From contig DJVB01000010.1 in the NCBI GenBank assembly GCA_002440745.1, positions 1 through 43,740 of the forward strand: a DNA stretch of 43,740 bases. Reading direction: 5' to 3'. This DNA is from Bacteroidales bacterium UBA6267 (GTDB lineage: Bacteria; Bacteroidota; Bacteroidia; Bacteroidales; UBA1556). The position numbers were made by a program, and so were the translations under genes. Shown here in pieces: positions 15,957 through 23,483 of this stretch; position 1 is the stretch's first letter; every line of letters starts with the position of its first letter. Below the pieces are notes generated by a model that made no database searches, had not been told where the DNA came from, and was given only the letters and a program-made list of their open reading frames with translations.

Positions 15957-17151
15957 TTTTATTAATTTCATTATCGACTTTACCCTGATTAGTGGGTTAT
16001 TTTTTGGTTTTTTTCTTTTGTTTTTAAGGAAATCAACTGATTTTCAGAAGAATCGATGGCTTTTTCTTTTAAGTTTATTGGTTTCGATGATTTTGCCATT
16101 AATTCACCTAAACCTGCCTGCAACATTTTTTGTTAGTAAAAATTTGAGCGTTATATTTCCGATTCAAGAGATTTCGATGCGTTCTAATGCAGGTTCAGAT
16201 TTTTATTCCTATATCATTCCAATGATTTATTGGATAATAACAACGCTCCTTTTCCTTCTGTTTATTAATAAATTATATCGTATTTTTAAATTGATTAGAG
16301 GAACTAATTTGACAAAGTTTCATGGTTATACCCAAATTGAACTTGATGATACCCATGTAGTATTTTCCTTTTTCAATTACCTTTTTTTACCCAAGTATAT
16401 CGAAAAAGCTACCGATGAAATTATCCTGCACGAAATGGCACATATTCGACAATGGCATAGTGTTGACGTTGTTTTCGTTGAGTTATTAAAGGTGTTTTTT
16501 TGGATGAATCCTTTTATTTATATGTTTTCAAAATGGGTTCGATTGAATCACGAATTTTTAGCAGATAATTTTGTGATTAGTAAAAATATTGACAATCAAA
16601 TATATATCAAAGTTTTAGCGGAAACTCTTATTGGAAAACAACTTGAATTAACCCATAATTTTAATAAATCCTTAATTTTAAAACGTATTCAAATGATTAA
16701 CACAAACAAAAACTCCAAAGTCTCGTCAATCCGATATTTGGCAATGATTCCAGTATTGTTGATTGCATTTATTCTTTTTTCTTTCGATTGGACTTCAAAT
16801 GCTCCAATCCAAGAAAATCAATTACTTCAAAGCACTTCAAATGAAGATGTTGTGAAAGCACCTGAGTATCCTGATATGCTAAACTTCTTGAGAAACAATA
16901 TCAAATATCCAAAGGAAGCAGCAAAAAAAGGAATTAGTGGTGTAGTCTATGTGAAAGCCATAATTCTAAAAGATGGCCGTTTATCCAAAGTTGAAGTCTT
17001 ACGTGGTGTTGAAGCTTCCTTAAATGCCGAAGCAGTTCGGGTTGTAAATATGATGAAAAATTGGACTCCAGGTGAGAAAAATGGCCAAAAAGTGGATATG
17101 GATATTACCATACCAATTAAGTTTGCGTTGGCTACTAATACCGATAAATAG
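15949..17151 (+). CDS. BlaR1-like M56 membrane metalloprotease fused to a TonB C-terminal domain
   Basis: The protein has membrane segments at about residues 5-26, 36-52, 85-107 and 263-277. The zinc protease motif HEMAH (161-165), followed by a likely third ligand E202 (NHEFLADN), lies on the cytoplasmic side between membrane segments. The C-terminal 100 residues (from about 305: EYPDMLNFLRNNIKYPKEAAKKG ... DITIPIKF) are a TonB C-terminal domain, in place of the penicillin-binding sensor of classic BlaR1. This M56-TonB form is common in Bacteroidota. No beta-lactamase is nearby, so the signal and targets are unknown; the TonB domain may sense outer-membrane or periplasmic state. It is translationally coupled to the repressor gene. 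Confidence 0.88.
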   Translation: MNSFINFIIDFTLISGLFFGFFLLFLRKSTDFQKNRWLFLLSLLVSMILPLIHLNLPATFFVSKNLSVIFPIQEISMRSNAGSDFYSYIIPMIYWIITTLLFLLFINKLYRIFKLIRGTNLTKFHGYTQIELDDTHVVFSFFNYLFLPKYIEKATDEIILHEMAHIRQWHSVDVVFVELLKVFFWMNPFIYMFSKWVRLNHEFLADNFVISKNIDNQIYIKVLAETLIGKQLELTHNFNKSLILKRIQMINTNKNSKVSSIRYLAMIPVLLIAFILFSFDWTSNAPIQENQLLQSTSNEDVVKAPEYPDMLNFLRNNIKYPKEAAKKGISGVVYVKAIILKDGRLSKVEVLRGVEASLNAEAVRVVNMMKNWTPGEKNGQKVDMDITIPIKFALATNTDK

Positions 17152-17193
17152 TAAGATTTTGGAAAAAGTCTTTCTATGATAATCGTAAATTAA

Positions 17194-18171
17194 TTAAACA
17201 TAAACTTCTAATATTTTAGCTGTGGGTGTAGGGTATAAGTCAATGGTCTTTAAGGCATTAGGGATTAATATCACTTCACCCATAGCTGCATCAATTTGCT
17301 TTTCGTTGAAATGTATCTGAAGCGAACCTTGAGTAACCACATATATCACGAATGAATCTAAATATTCATAGCTTTTCGATACGGCACTGTCCAATTCGAG
17401 TAAACCGGTGGTGAAATAATTGCTCGAAACTAAAGGAACAGTTTGGTTAAGATGGTGCGTGTAAGGTGTGCGGGCATCTTCCGTGATGCTAAAATCGATG
17501 GCGTCTAATGCTTCTTCCACATGTAATTCTCTGGGATTTCCCTGAGAATCCACCCGATCCCAGTCAAAAATTCGATAGGTTAAGTCGGCTGATTGTTGGA
17601 TTTCGGCCAATAAAATCCCCGGGCCTATGGCATGAATGCGTCCACTCGGGGTAAAAAACACTTCACCTTTTTTCACTTTTTGAAAGTTCAAAATCTCTTC
17701 AAGCCGCTTTTTTTGGAGTCTTTCCACATATTCTTTTTTCGAAATTTCCTTTGAAAACCCACTAATCAGTTGGGCATTCTCGTCAGCTTCCAACACATAC
17801 CACATTTCAGTTTTTCCGCGTTCAAAACCGCGTTCCTGAGCCAAAGTATCATCAGGATGAACCTGAATGCTAAGCCATTGCGAAGCGTCAATAAATTTAA
17901 CTAAAAGGGGAAAATTGTTTTCAAATTGCTCATAAACTTTCTCTCCAACCAAGTCTTCCATAAAAATCTCCACCAATTCACTTAAAGTATTCCCTTCCAA
18001 CGGCCCTTCGGAAACCACCGATTCATATCCGGGCACTGCGCTCAACATCCACGCTTCTCCACAATTGGGCATTTCTCCAAAGTCGTATTTTAAATGGGTT
18101 CTAATTTTTGTTCCACCCCAAATTTTTTCTAAAAAAATGGGTTTGAATTTTAAAGGTTGAAGTAGTTCCAT
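17194..18171 (-). CDS. manA: Type I mannose-6-phosphate isomerase
   Basis: This class I phosphomannose isomerase of the short, cupin, Bacillus-type (325 residues) interconverts mannose-6-phosphate and fructose-6-phosphate. The N-terminus PLKFKPIFLEKIWGG, the zinc-site segment SIQVHPDD, the TEMWYVLEA stretch and GRIHAIGPG are all characteristic. The frame runs upstream to 18267, but that region contains the promoter. The ATG at 18171 starts the family N-terminus exactly and is the correct start. It provides mannose-6-phosphate for GDP-mannose-dependent glycans. Confidence 0.94.
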   Translation of the reverse strand: MELLQPLKFKPIFLEKIWGGTKIRTHLKYDFGEMPNCGEAWMLSAVPGYESVVSEGPLEGNTLSELVEIFMEDLVGEKVYEQFENNFPLLVKFIDASQWLSIQVHPDDTLAQERGFERGKTEMWYVLEADENAQLISGFSKEISKKEYVERLQKKRLEEILNFQKVKKGEVFFTPSGRIHAIGPGILLAEIQQSADLTYRIFDWDRVDSQGNPRELHVEEALDAIDFSITEDARTPYTHHLNQTVPLVSSNYFTTGLLELDSAVSKSYEYLDSFVIYVVTQGSLQIHFNEKQIDAAMGEVILIPNALKTIDLYPTPTAKILEVYV

Positions 18172-18188
18172 AGTTGTAAAATTTGAAG

Positions 18189-18220
18189 CAAATGTAGAAA
18201 AAACATCATGTTTGGGGCAA
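18189..18220 (-). promoter_or_regulatory. Promoter of manA (TTG-N21-TACATTTG)
   Basis: On the minus strand TTG (18220-18218) and TACATTTG (18196-18189) are 21 nt apart. The predicted start gives a leader of about 12 nt to the ATG at 18171 and rules out the longer reading frame. Confidence 0.6.
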
Positions 18221-18330
18221 AAATTCAGGTTTTTTGCTAATTGATAATTATAAATCGAGTCCAACAACGAAAAACTGTAACTTAGCCAATTATGAAAATG
18301 GTTTTTTCATTTTGCTAACCAATTGAAATT

Positions 18331-18933
18331 ATGACAATTAAAAGTATAGGCGTGTTTTGCGGTTCAAGTATTGGATCTCGGGAAGTTTACAGTAAGGCAG
18401 CTGCTGAATTGGGAACTCTTATGGCCAAAGAAGGTATTGAACTCATTTATGGTGGCGGGAAAGTCGGACTAATGGGAGTGATTGCGGATACAATTTTGGC
18501 TTCCGGTGGCAGCGTAGTTGGGGTTATTCCAAAACTTTTGCTTGAAAAGGAAGTTGGTCATAATGCTATAACGGAGATGAAAATTGTGAGCTCAATGAGC
18601 GAACGCAAAAATCTAATAGGAGAGCTTTCGGATGCATTTATAGCTATGCCCGGTGGCTTTGGAACTTTGGATGAAGTGATGGAAGTGCTCACCTATTTTC
18701 AATTAGGCATTTCAGAAAAACCGGTTGGATTTTTGAATATCAACGGATTTTACGATTCCTTGATTGCTATGTTCGATCACATTCTTGAGGAACGATTTAT
18801 GAAATATGAACATCGTCATAATGTTATTATTAAAGATAATGCCGCAGATTTATTGGAAGCAATTAAAGCTTTTAAGCCCCTATCAGTTGACGAAAAGTGG
18901 ATTGAAGAATTGAAAGAACGTAAAACGTATTGA
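18331..18933 (+). CDS. LOG-family nucleotide 5'-monophosphate phosphoribohydrolase
   Basis: This 200-residue Rossmann-fold protein has FCGSSIG, GGGKVGLMG (41-49), the catalytic region SMSERKNLI (E91, R92, K93) and PGGFGTLDE (107-115). The family (Lonely guy / TIGR00730) splits cytokinin-type or other nucleoside monophosphates into base and ribose 5-phosphate; the bacterial substrate is often unclear. It is one nucleotide upstream of the P-loop kinase gene and is co-transcribed with that gene and a dCMP deaminase, which suggests a nucleotide-pool role. Confidence 0.92.
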   Translation: MTIKSIGVFCGSSIGSREVYSKAAAELGTLMAKEGIELIYGGGKVGLMGVIADTILASGGSVVGVIPKLLLEKEVGHNAITEMKIVSSMSERKNLIGELSDAFIAMPGGFGTLDEVMEVLTYFQLGISEKPVGFLNINGFYDSLIAMFDHILEERFMKYEHRHNVIIKDNAADLLEAIKAFKPLSVDEKWIEELKERKTY

Positions 18934-18934
18934 T

Positions 18935-19489
18935 ATGAAAATTGTTGGAATAACAGGTACTTTGGGCGCAGGAAAAGGAACAATTGTGGATTATTTGATT
19001 AAGACAAGAGGGTTCCAACATTTTTCGGCAAGGGAATTTATAACACGAGAAATTACTCAGCGAAGTTTGCCTCTAAACCGCGATACCTTAACTTCTGTTG
19101 CAAATGATTTGAGACGACAACATAGTCCTTCCTACATTATCGACCAACTTTTTATCGAAGCTTTGGAAACCGGAAACAACAGCGTGATTGAAAGCATACG
19201 TACGCCGGGCGAAGTGGAAAGTTTGCGAAGAAATAAGCAGTTTGTTCTCTTGGCGGTCGATGCAGATGCAAAGCTGCGATACGATAGGATTAAGCTTCGC
19301 AAATCCGCAACCGATCATATTGATTATGAGACTTTTGTGGAAAATGAAAAGAGAGAAATGAGTAATCAAGATCCAAACATGCAAAACTTAGCAAAATGTA
19401 TTCAAATGGCTGATTATGTGCTGAATAATGATGGAGACTTGAACTCACTTTATCAACAACTCGAACAAATATTAAGTAAAATTCAATAA
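18935..19489 (+). CDS. P-loop nucleotide-kinase-like protein
   Basis: The Walker A motif GTLGAGKGT (residues 8-16) is at the extreme N-terminus, as in dephospho-CoA and nucleotide kinases. A mid-region IESIRTPGEVESLRR (85-99) is followed by a hydrophobic strand FVLLAVDAD and an arginine-rich lid RYDRIKLRK. The family has kinase fold, but the substrate is not obvious. The gap to the dCMP deaminase gene is 2 nt. The pair has the same order as the kinase-like N-terminal and deaminase C-terminal domains of yeast Dcd1 and, as I recall, of bacterial DcdV/AvcD proteins. This suggests it may regulate or assist the deaminase. Confidence 0.78.
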   Translation: MKIVGITGTLGAGKGTIVDYLIKTRGFQHFSAREFITREITQRSLPLNRDTLTSVANDLRRQHSPSYIIDQLFIEALETGNNSVIESIRTPGEVESLRRNKQFVLLAVDADAKLRYDRIKLRKSATDHIDYETFVENEKREMSNQDPNMQNLAKCIQMADYVLNNDGDLNSLYQQLEQILSKIQ

Positions 19490-19491
19490 TT

Positions 19492-20028
19492 ATGTCAGAG
19501 GAACAATTAAAGTATATCCGTCCGTCATGGGATGAGTATTTTATTAAAGTGGCCGATATGGTTGCTTCCCGCGCTACTTGCGATCGGGGACGTTCGGGAT
19601 GCGTCATCGCTAAGGACAATCAGATTTTAGTGACCGGATATGTAGGCTCGCCAAAAGGATTACCACATTGCGACGATGTTGGTCATCTTTTCAAGAAAGT
19701 GATTCACGAAGATGGAACAGTAACCCAGCATTGCGTTCGTACGGTTCATGCTGAGCAAAATGCCATTACTCAAGCTGCTCGGCGTGGAATTGCTTTAGAT
19801 GGCTCCACCTTGTATTGTCGTATGACACCATGCCGTACCTGCGCTATGCTGATTATCAACTGTGGAATTGTGCGAGTAGTTTGTGAACGAAAATATCATG
19901 CAGGAGCCGAGTCGGAAGAAATGTTTCGTCAGGTTGGTATTAAGTTGACTTATCTACATGATGAGGTGCAAAAATATGAAGGCCAATCGGTTGACAATAC
20001 CGACTTGTTTTCAAACAGACAGGTCTAA
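19492..20028 (+). CDS. dCMP deaminase family protein (zinc cytidine deaminase fold)
   Basis: The zinc site is complete: H86-A-E88 (VHAEQNAI) supplies a ligand and the catalytic glutamate, and C114/C117 (PCRTC) supply the other ligands. The N-terminal SWDEYFIKVADMVASRATCDR is typical of ComEB/dCMP deaminases, and at 178 residues it has the usual length. It would convert dCMP to dUMP, feeding thymidylate synthesis. It is the last gene of the LOG-kinase-deaminase operon and is closed by a strong terminator. Confidence 0.93.
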   Translation: MSEEQLKYIRPSWDEYFIKVADMVASRATCDRGRSGCVIAKDNQILVTGYVGSPKGLPHCDDVGHLFKKVIHEDGTVTQHCVRTVHAEQNAITQAARRGIALDGSTLYCRMTPCRTCAMLIINCGIVRVVCERKYHAGAESEEMFRQVGIKLTYLHDEVQKYEGQSVDNTDLFSNRQV

Positions 20029-20050
20029 TGGTTTAATAAATTATGCTTAA

Positions 20051-20093
20051 AAAAAAGTGCAAGAGTAATCGCATGATACTCTTGCACTTTTTT
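20051..20093. terminator. Bidirectional intrinsic terminator
   Basis: A perfect 17-bp stem (AAAAAAGTGCAAGAGTA against TACTCTTGCACTTTTTT) has a 9-nt loop and U tracts in both directions. It lies between the convergent dCMP deaminase and FadL-like genes and can stop transcripts from both sides. Confidence 0.95.
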
Positions 20094-20112
20094 AAAATAA
20101 TCCAGTTATATC

Positions 20113-21558
20113 TTAAAATTTGAACCCAATAGTTGCTGAAATTTGACTTATAGAATTGTCCATTTTGGAAGCTGATGTAAATACCGGGTCATACATATAG
20201 TAATCTTCTTTTGCTTGAGTGAAGGAATAAGCCAAGTCCACAAAAAGGTCATTATCCCTGAAACCAATTCCACCTGAATATTGTATTCTGCTGAAATCGT
20301 TGACATTAGGTTGATATGGATTGGCATAGCTTGCTATTCCAAGGCGAATCATCATTGGAGCAAGGCGAATTTCCATACCTCCACGAATATTTACTGCCGA
20401 ATTTAGCTTTAGGCGGGTATCTTCATTTTCTGCAAAAAAACCATAATCATCACTATTCAAATAACCCTCACGATAGTCGAGATATTCCACATCCACATCA
20501 AAAAGCATTAGTTTTCCAATGACAACTCCCACACTGCCGGTAACTTTCATTGGTGTATTTATCCGATAATTGAAGGAACCATCAGGGGAAGTTTGTACTC
20601 CAGAGTTGCTTCCATCATCATAATATTGAATCATGTCGTTATGGTAATAATCCGACATATTAAACCAAGTAGGAGTTTGAAAACTAACACCAAACCGCAG
20701 GGCTTGAATAGGACGGTAAATAAAACCTAATTTGAGATTTACGCCTGAGCCTTTTGTTTCAAGATACCTATTCATCACAAAATAATCGAAACCGGCAATT
20801 GAGTCAGTTACATCATACTCGGCATGACGGATTTCTTCAAAAAAGCGAGAATAAACAAAACCTATAGCTCCACCAATATAGAGTTTGTCTTCGTAGGAAC
20901 TGCCAAAAGTCATCGATAACTCGTTCATTGAGCCTCGTTGAAATATTCGTTCTGTTTGCTCTGTTTTTCGGTTTGCTAATGCCGAAGTATAAGCCAAAGT
21001 TCCATTTGCAGTACGAATAGTATCGTATAATAAGAAAGATTTCCAAGCTAAATCAGTAGTAAAAGCATTCAACTGAGTGGGATGTAAACCATAGGCTTGA
21101 GTCTGATAATCCATTATTAGGTTTCCGGTTGAGCTTTGGTTTTGGATATTTACTTCGCGGTTAAAATTATTTAAACGATTGAGTCCAAACCCAAAATGGA
21201 AACTTTTCCAACCTTTCTTATTTTCATTTCTTTTAGTTGAAACCATTCCGATGGAGTTGAGGTTAAAATTGTTTTTATTCCCTATTGCAGTCCATTCATT
21301 GGTTGCAGTATTGGTTTTTGAAAAATAAATGGAGGGAGTAAAAATGAATTCATCTGTCCGATAAATTGCAATTCCTGCCGGGTTTATGGCTAGTGATGAA
21401 AAATCGCCACCAAGAGCACCAAAAGCTCCACCCATTGCATTGAATCGCGCCGAACCGTTGTAAAAGTTCTGACTATATCGAAGAACGTCCACACTATTTT
21501 GACCAAAGGAAACAGTTGCAGTTAGAACTATGGCAACTGCCAGAAATATGTTTTTCAT
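20113..21558 (-). CDS. OmpP1/FadL-like outer-membrane transporter
   Basis: A signal peptide (MKNIFLAVAIVLTATVSFGQ) leads into NGSARFNAMGGAFGALGGDFSSLAINPAGIAIY, the N-terminal hatch signature of FadL/OmpP1 proteins. About 14 beta-strands follow and the chain ends in SATIGFKF. The family moves hydrophobic compounds across the outer membrane. The frame opens at 21597, but the ATG at 21558 begins the signal peptide. It follows the low-complexity lipoprotein gene with a 45-nt gap and probably shares its transcript. Confidence 0.88.
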   Translation of the reverse strand: MKNIFLAVAIVLTATVSFGQNSVDVLRYSQNFYNGSARFNAMGGAFGALGGDFSSLAINPAGIAIYRTDEFIFTPSIYFSKTNTATNEWTAIGNKNNFNLNSIGMVSTKRNENKKGWKSFHFGFGLNRLNNFNREVNIQNQSSTGNLIMDYQTQAYGLHPTQLNAFTTDLAWKSFLLYDTIRTANGTLAYTSALANRKTEQTERIFQRGSMNELSMTFGSSYEDKLYIGGAIGFVYSRFFEEIRHAEYDVTDSIAGFDYFVMNRYLETKGSGVNLKLGFIYRPIQALRFGVSFQTPTWFNMSDYYHNDMIQYYDDGSNSGVQTSPDGSFNYRINTPMKVTGSVGVVIGKLMLFDVDVEYLDYREGYLNSDDYGFFAENEDTRLKLNSAVNIRGGMEIRLAPMMIRLGIASYANPYQPNVNDFSRIQYSGGIGFRDNDLFVDLAYSFTQAKEDYYMYDPVFTSASKMDNSISQISATIGFKF

Positions 21559-21603
21559 GGTAATTAAATTAAAAGTTATCAAATCAATTTTCTTCAACCT
21601 GAA

Positions 21604-23370
21604 TTATCTTCTTCCGGGGCTGCTGCTTCTTGAAGAGCTACTTGAGGATGAGCTACGAGAGCTACCGCTTGAACTTCCTGACGATCTTGAAGGGCTATAA
21701 GATCCACTGCTGCTACCTGACGATCTTGAAGGAGTATATGACCCACTGCTGCCTGACGATCTCGAAGGAGTATATGTTCTTGTATTGGTAGAAGGGGTTC
21801 GAGAAGGAGTATAAGTCCTTGTGTTAGTCGAAGGAGTCCTTGAAGGAGTATAAGTCCTATTGTTTGTAGAAGGAGTTCTTGATGGGGTATAAGTCCTATT
21901 ATTAGTCGAAGGAGTCCTTGATGGAGTATAAGTCCTATTGTTAGTTGAAGGAGTTCTGGATGTAGCAGTGCGATTGTTACTTCCTGAAGGAACATTTGTA
22001 CGTGTAGTAGCCGATGTTCTTGAAGGAGCTGTTGTGGTTCCGGTTTGAGGAGCCGTAGTGCTTGTCCTCGAAGTTGCAGTTGAGGTTGTTGGTCTCGACG
22101 TTGCAGTTGTACGAGAGGGAGTATAAGTTTTGGTAATCGAACTATTTGGCTTCACATACCTTGTAGCAGTTGGATTAGTACGAGAAGTTGCTGTGGTAGG
22201 TGAGGTACGAGGTGCAGCAGGGTTTGTAGGACGTGAAACCTCTGTTCTGTTTTCGGCAGCAGTATTAGTCCTCGAAACGTCAGCGTTTTGAGATGCTTCA
22301 CCGCGATTTGTCACAGTGGCTTGACCTTGACCCGGACGTGATGCTGATTCGGTATTGGTAACTTTTTGATCACGACTTGTGGCTGAAGTAGTATTTGCTG
22401 CAGTTCCGGCAGTGCCTCTATTACCTTCTAACGATTCTTTGGATATTTGATTAGTTGAAGCATTATCTCTGCTTGTTGCTGAGGCAGTTCCGGTTCCGGC
22501 AGGTGCACCTGGAGCAGGAGTTCTTGCGCCGGTAGAAGAGCTATTGCTTGCAGAAATCCCTGGAGTCATATCGCTGGTAACATTTCTGCTACCGACAGTT
22601 CCGTTAGACGAACTTCCGCCACGTGGACCATAATAGTTGCTGCTTCCATAAGAAGGATTATAGTAATTATCGTTGTAACCGCCACCGTAGCCATAGCCAT
22701 AATATCCGTCATAGTAACCATTCCAATATCCGTGATTATATCCTGACCAATAGCTTCCATAGTATGGATAGCCAAAATACCATGATGAATAATAAGGTCT
22801 GTAGAAGGGATAATTCCAACCCCATCCAATGCCCCAACCCCAACCGGGGCTCCAGCCAATGGACCATGATGGATAATAACTATAAGAATAGAACGGATCG
22901 TAATAATAATTACTTACATAAATATTTGATCCATAGCCATATCCATCATAATAATATGGGTCAACATAATAATCATTATAGTAAGATGTATAATGATAAT
23001 TGCTATGAAATCTTCTGATTCGAGAAGAATAATTATAGTCGTAATAATCGTCGCTACTGCTGGATCCTACATAATATTCGTCTCCGTTTTCATCGGTATA
23101 TACTTGATTTTCTGAACCATAATCATAGGTTTCGGTAGTTTTTCCTTGCCTTTGATTACCGGATGTATAGCCGCTTTCAGTTGTAGTTCCTGAAGTGCCG
23201 GATGTTGTTTGTTGTTGTGATTGCTGCTCTTTTTGGGCTGCTAATTCATCAATCCGATAAGGATCGTAATATAAATCGTCGCTATAGCCGCCACCAGAGT
23301 AGGTTAAACTACAAGAGGTAGCTACTGCTGCCAGACTTATTGCTGTAAAAATGTTCATTAAAGTTTTCAT
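21604..23370 (-). CDS. Low-complexity lipoprotein: Tyr/Gly/Trp-rich domain and Ser/Thr/Arg/Pro repeat tail
   Basis: I do not recognise a domain. The chosen start (ATG at 23370) gives a signal peptide with lipobox AVATSC, so the mature protein is lipidated. Residues about 100-255 (numbered from the long frame) are extremely rich in Tyr, Gly, Trp and Asp/Asn. The following 330 residues are rich in Ser, Thr, Arg, Ala and Asn. They end in five near-perfect 13-residue repeats (TPSTNNRTYTPSR) and then Ser-Gly-Arg runs. Composition suggests a disordered or fibrous cell-surface or matrix protein. The last residues are PGRR, not a type IX sorting domain. It is co-oriented with the FadL-like gene 45 nt downstream. 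Confidence 0.75.
   Translation of the reverse strand: MKTLMNIFTAISLAAVATSCSLTYSGGGYSDDLYYDPYRIDELAAQKEQQSQQQTTSGTSGTTTESGYTSGNQRQGKTTETYDYGSENQVYTDENGDEYYVGSSSSDDYYDYNYSSRIRRFHSNYHYTSYYNDYYVDPYYYDGYGYGSNIYVSNYYYDPFYSYSYYPSWSIGWSPGWGWGIGWGWNYPFYRPYYSSWYFGYPYYGSYWSGYNHGYWNGYYDGYYGYGYGGGYNDNYYNPSYGSSNYYGPRGGSSSNGTVGSRNVTSDMTPGISASNSSSTGARTPAPGAPAGTGTASATSRDNASTNQISKESLEGNRGTAGTAANTTSATSRDQKVTNTESASRPGQGQATVTNRGEASQNADVSRTNTAAENRTEVSRPTNPAAPRTSPTTATSRTNPTATRYVKPNSSITKTYTPSRTTATSRPTTSTATSRTSTTAPQTGTTTAPSRTSATTRTNVPSGSNNRTATSRTPSTNNRTYTPSRTPSTNNRTYTPSRTPSTNNRTYTPSRTPSTNTRTYTPSRTPSTNTRTYTPSRSSGSSGSYTPSRSSGSSSGSYSPSRSSGSSSGSSRSSSSSSSSRSSSPGRR
21760..21954 (-). repeat. Five tandem 39-bp coding repeats
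   Basis: Five consecutive 39-bp units encode TPSTNNRTYTPSR three times and TPSTNTRTYTPSR twice. Degenerate 12-13-residue derivatives (SSGSSGSYTPSR and similar) follow towards the C-terminus. The unit length keeps the frame, so copy number can change without breaking the gene. Confidence 0.92.
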
Positions 23371-23424
23371 ATTGGGCCTCCCTTCTTTAGGGTTAATAAT
23401 CAATTCAGCATTTCAAATAATTTA

Positions 23425-23442
23425 TACTTTTGTGCAAATATA
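23425..23442. promoter_or_regulatory. Interlocked divergent -7 elements (proS and lipoprotein operon)
   Basis: TACTTTTGTGCAAATATA holds a plus-strand -7 (TACTTTTG, 23425-23432, for proS) and a minus-strand -7 (TATATTTG, 23442-23435, for the lipoprotein), two bases apart. For the minus promoter a TTG lies at 23463-23461 (18-nt gap). Each predicted start falls at or next to the other's -7, so polymerase could occupy only one promoter at a time. Confidence 0.5.
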
Positions 23443-23483
23443 AATGGAATGCGTTTTTTGCAAACATTATACCAAAATTTTAT

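Noticed and set aside
21594..21995. 133-residue minus-strand frame inside the repeat tail of the low-complexity lipoprotein
   Set aside because: It is an alternate-frame shadow of 39-bp coding repeats, giving a Leu/Gln/His-rich repetitive product.
22623..23018. 131-residue plus-strand frame opposite the Tyr/Gly-rich region
   Set aside because: It has Asn/His/Met/Ser-rich composition from antisense of TAY/GGN codons, with no start context or known domain.
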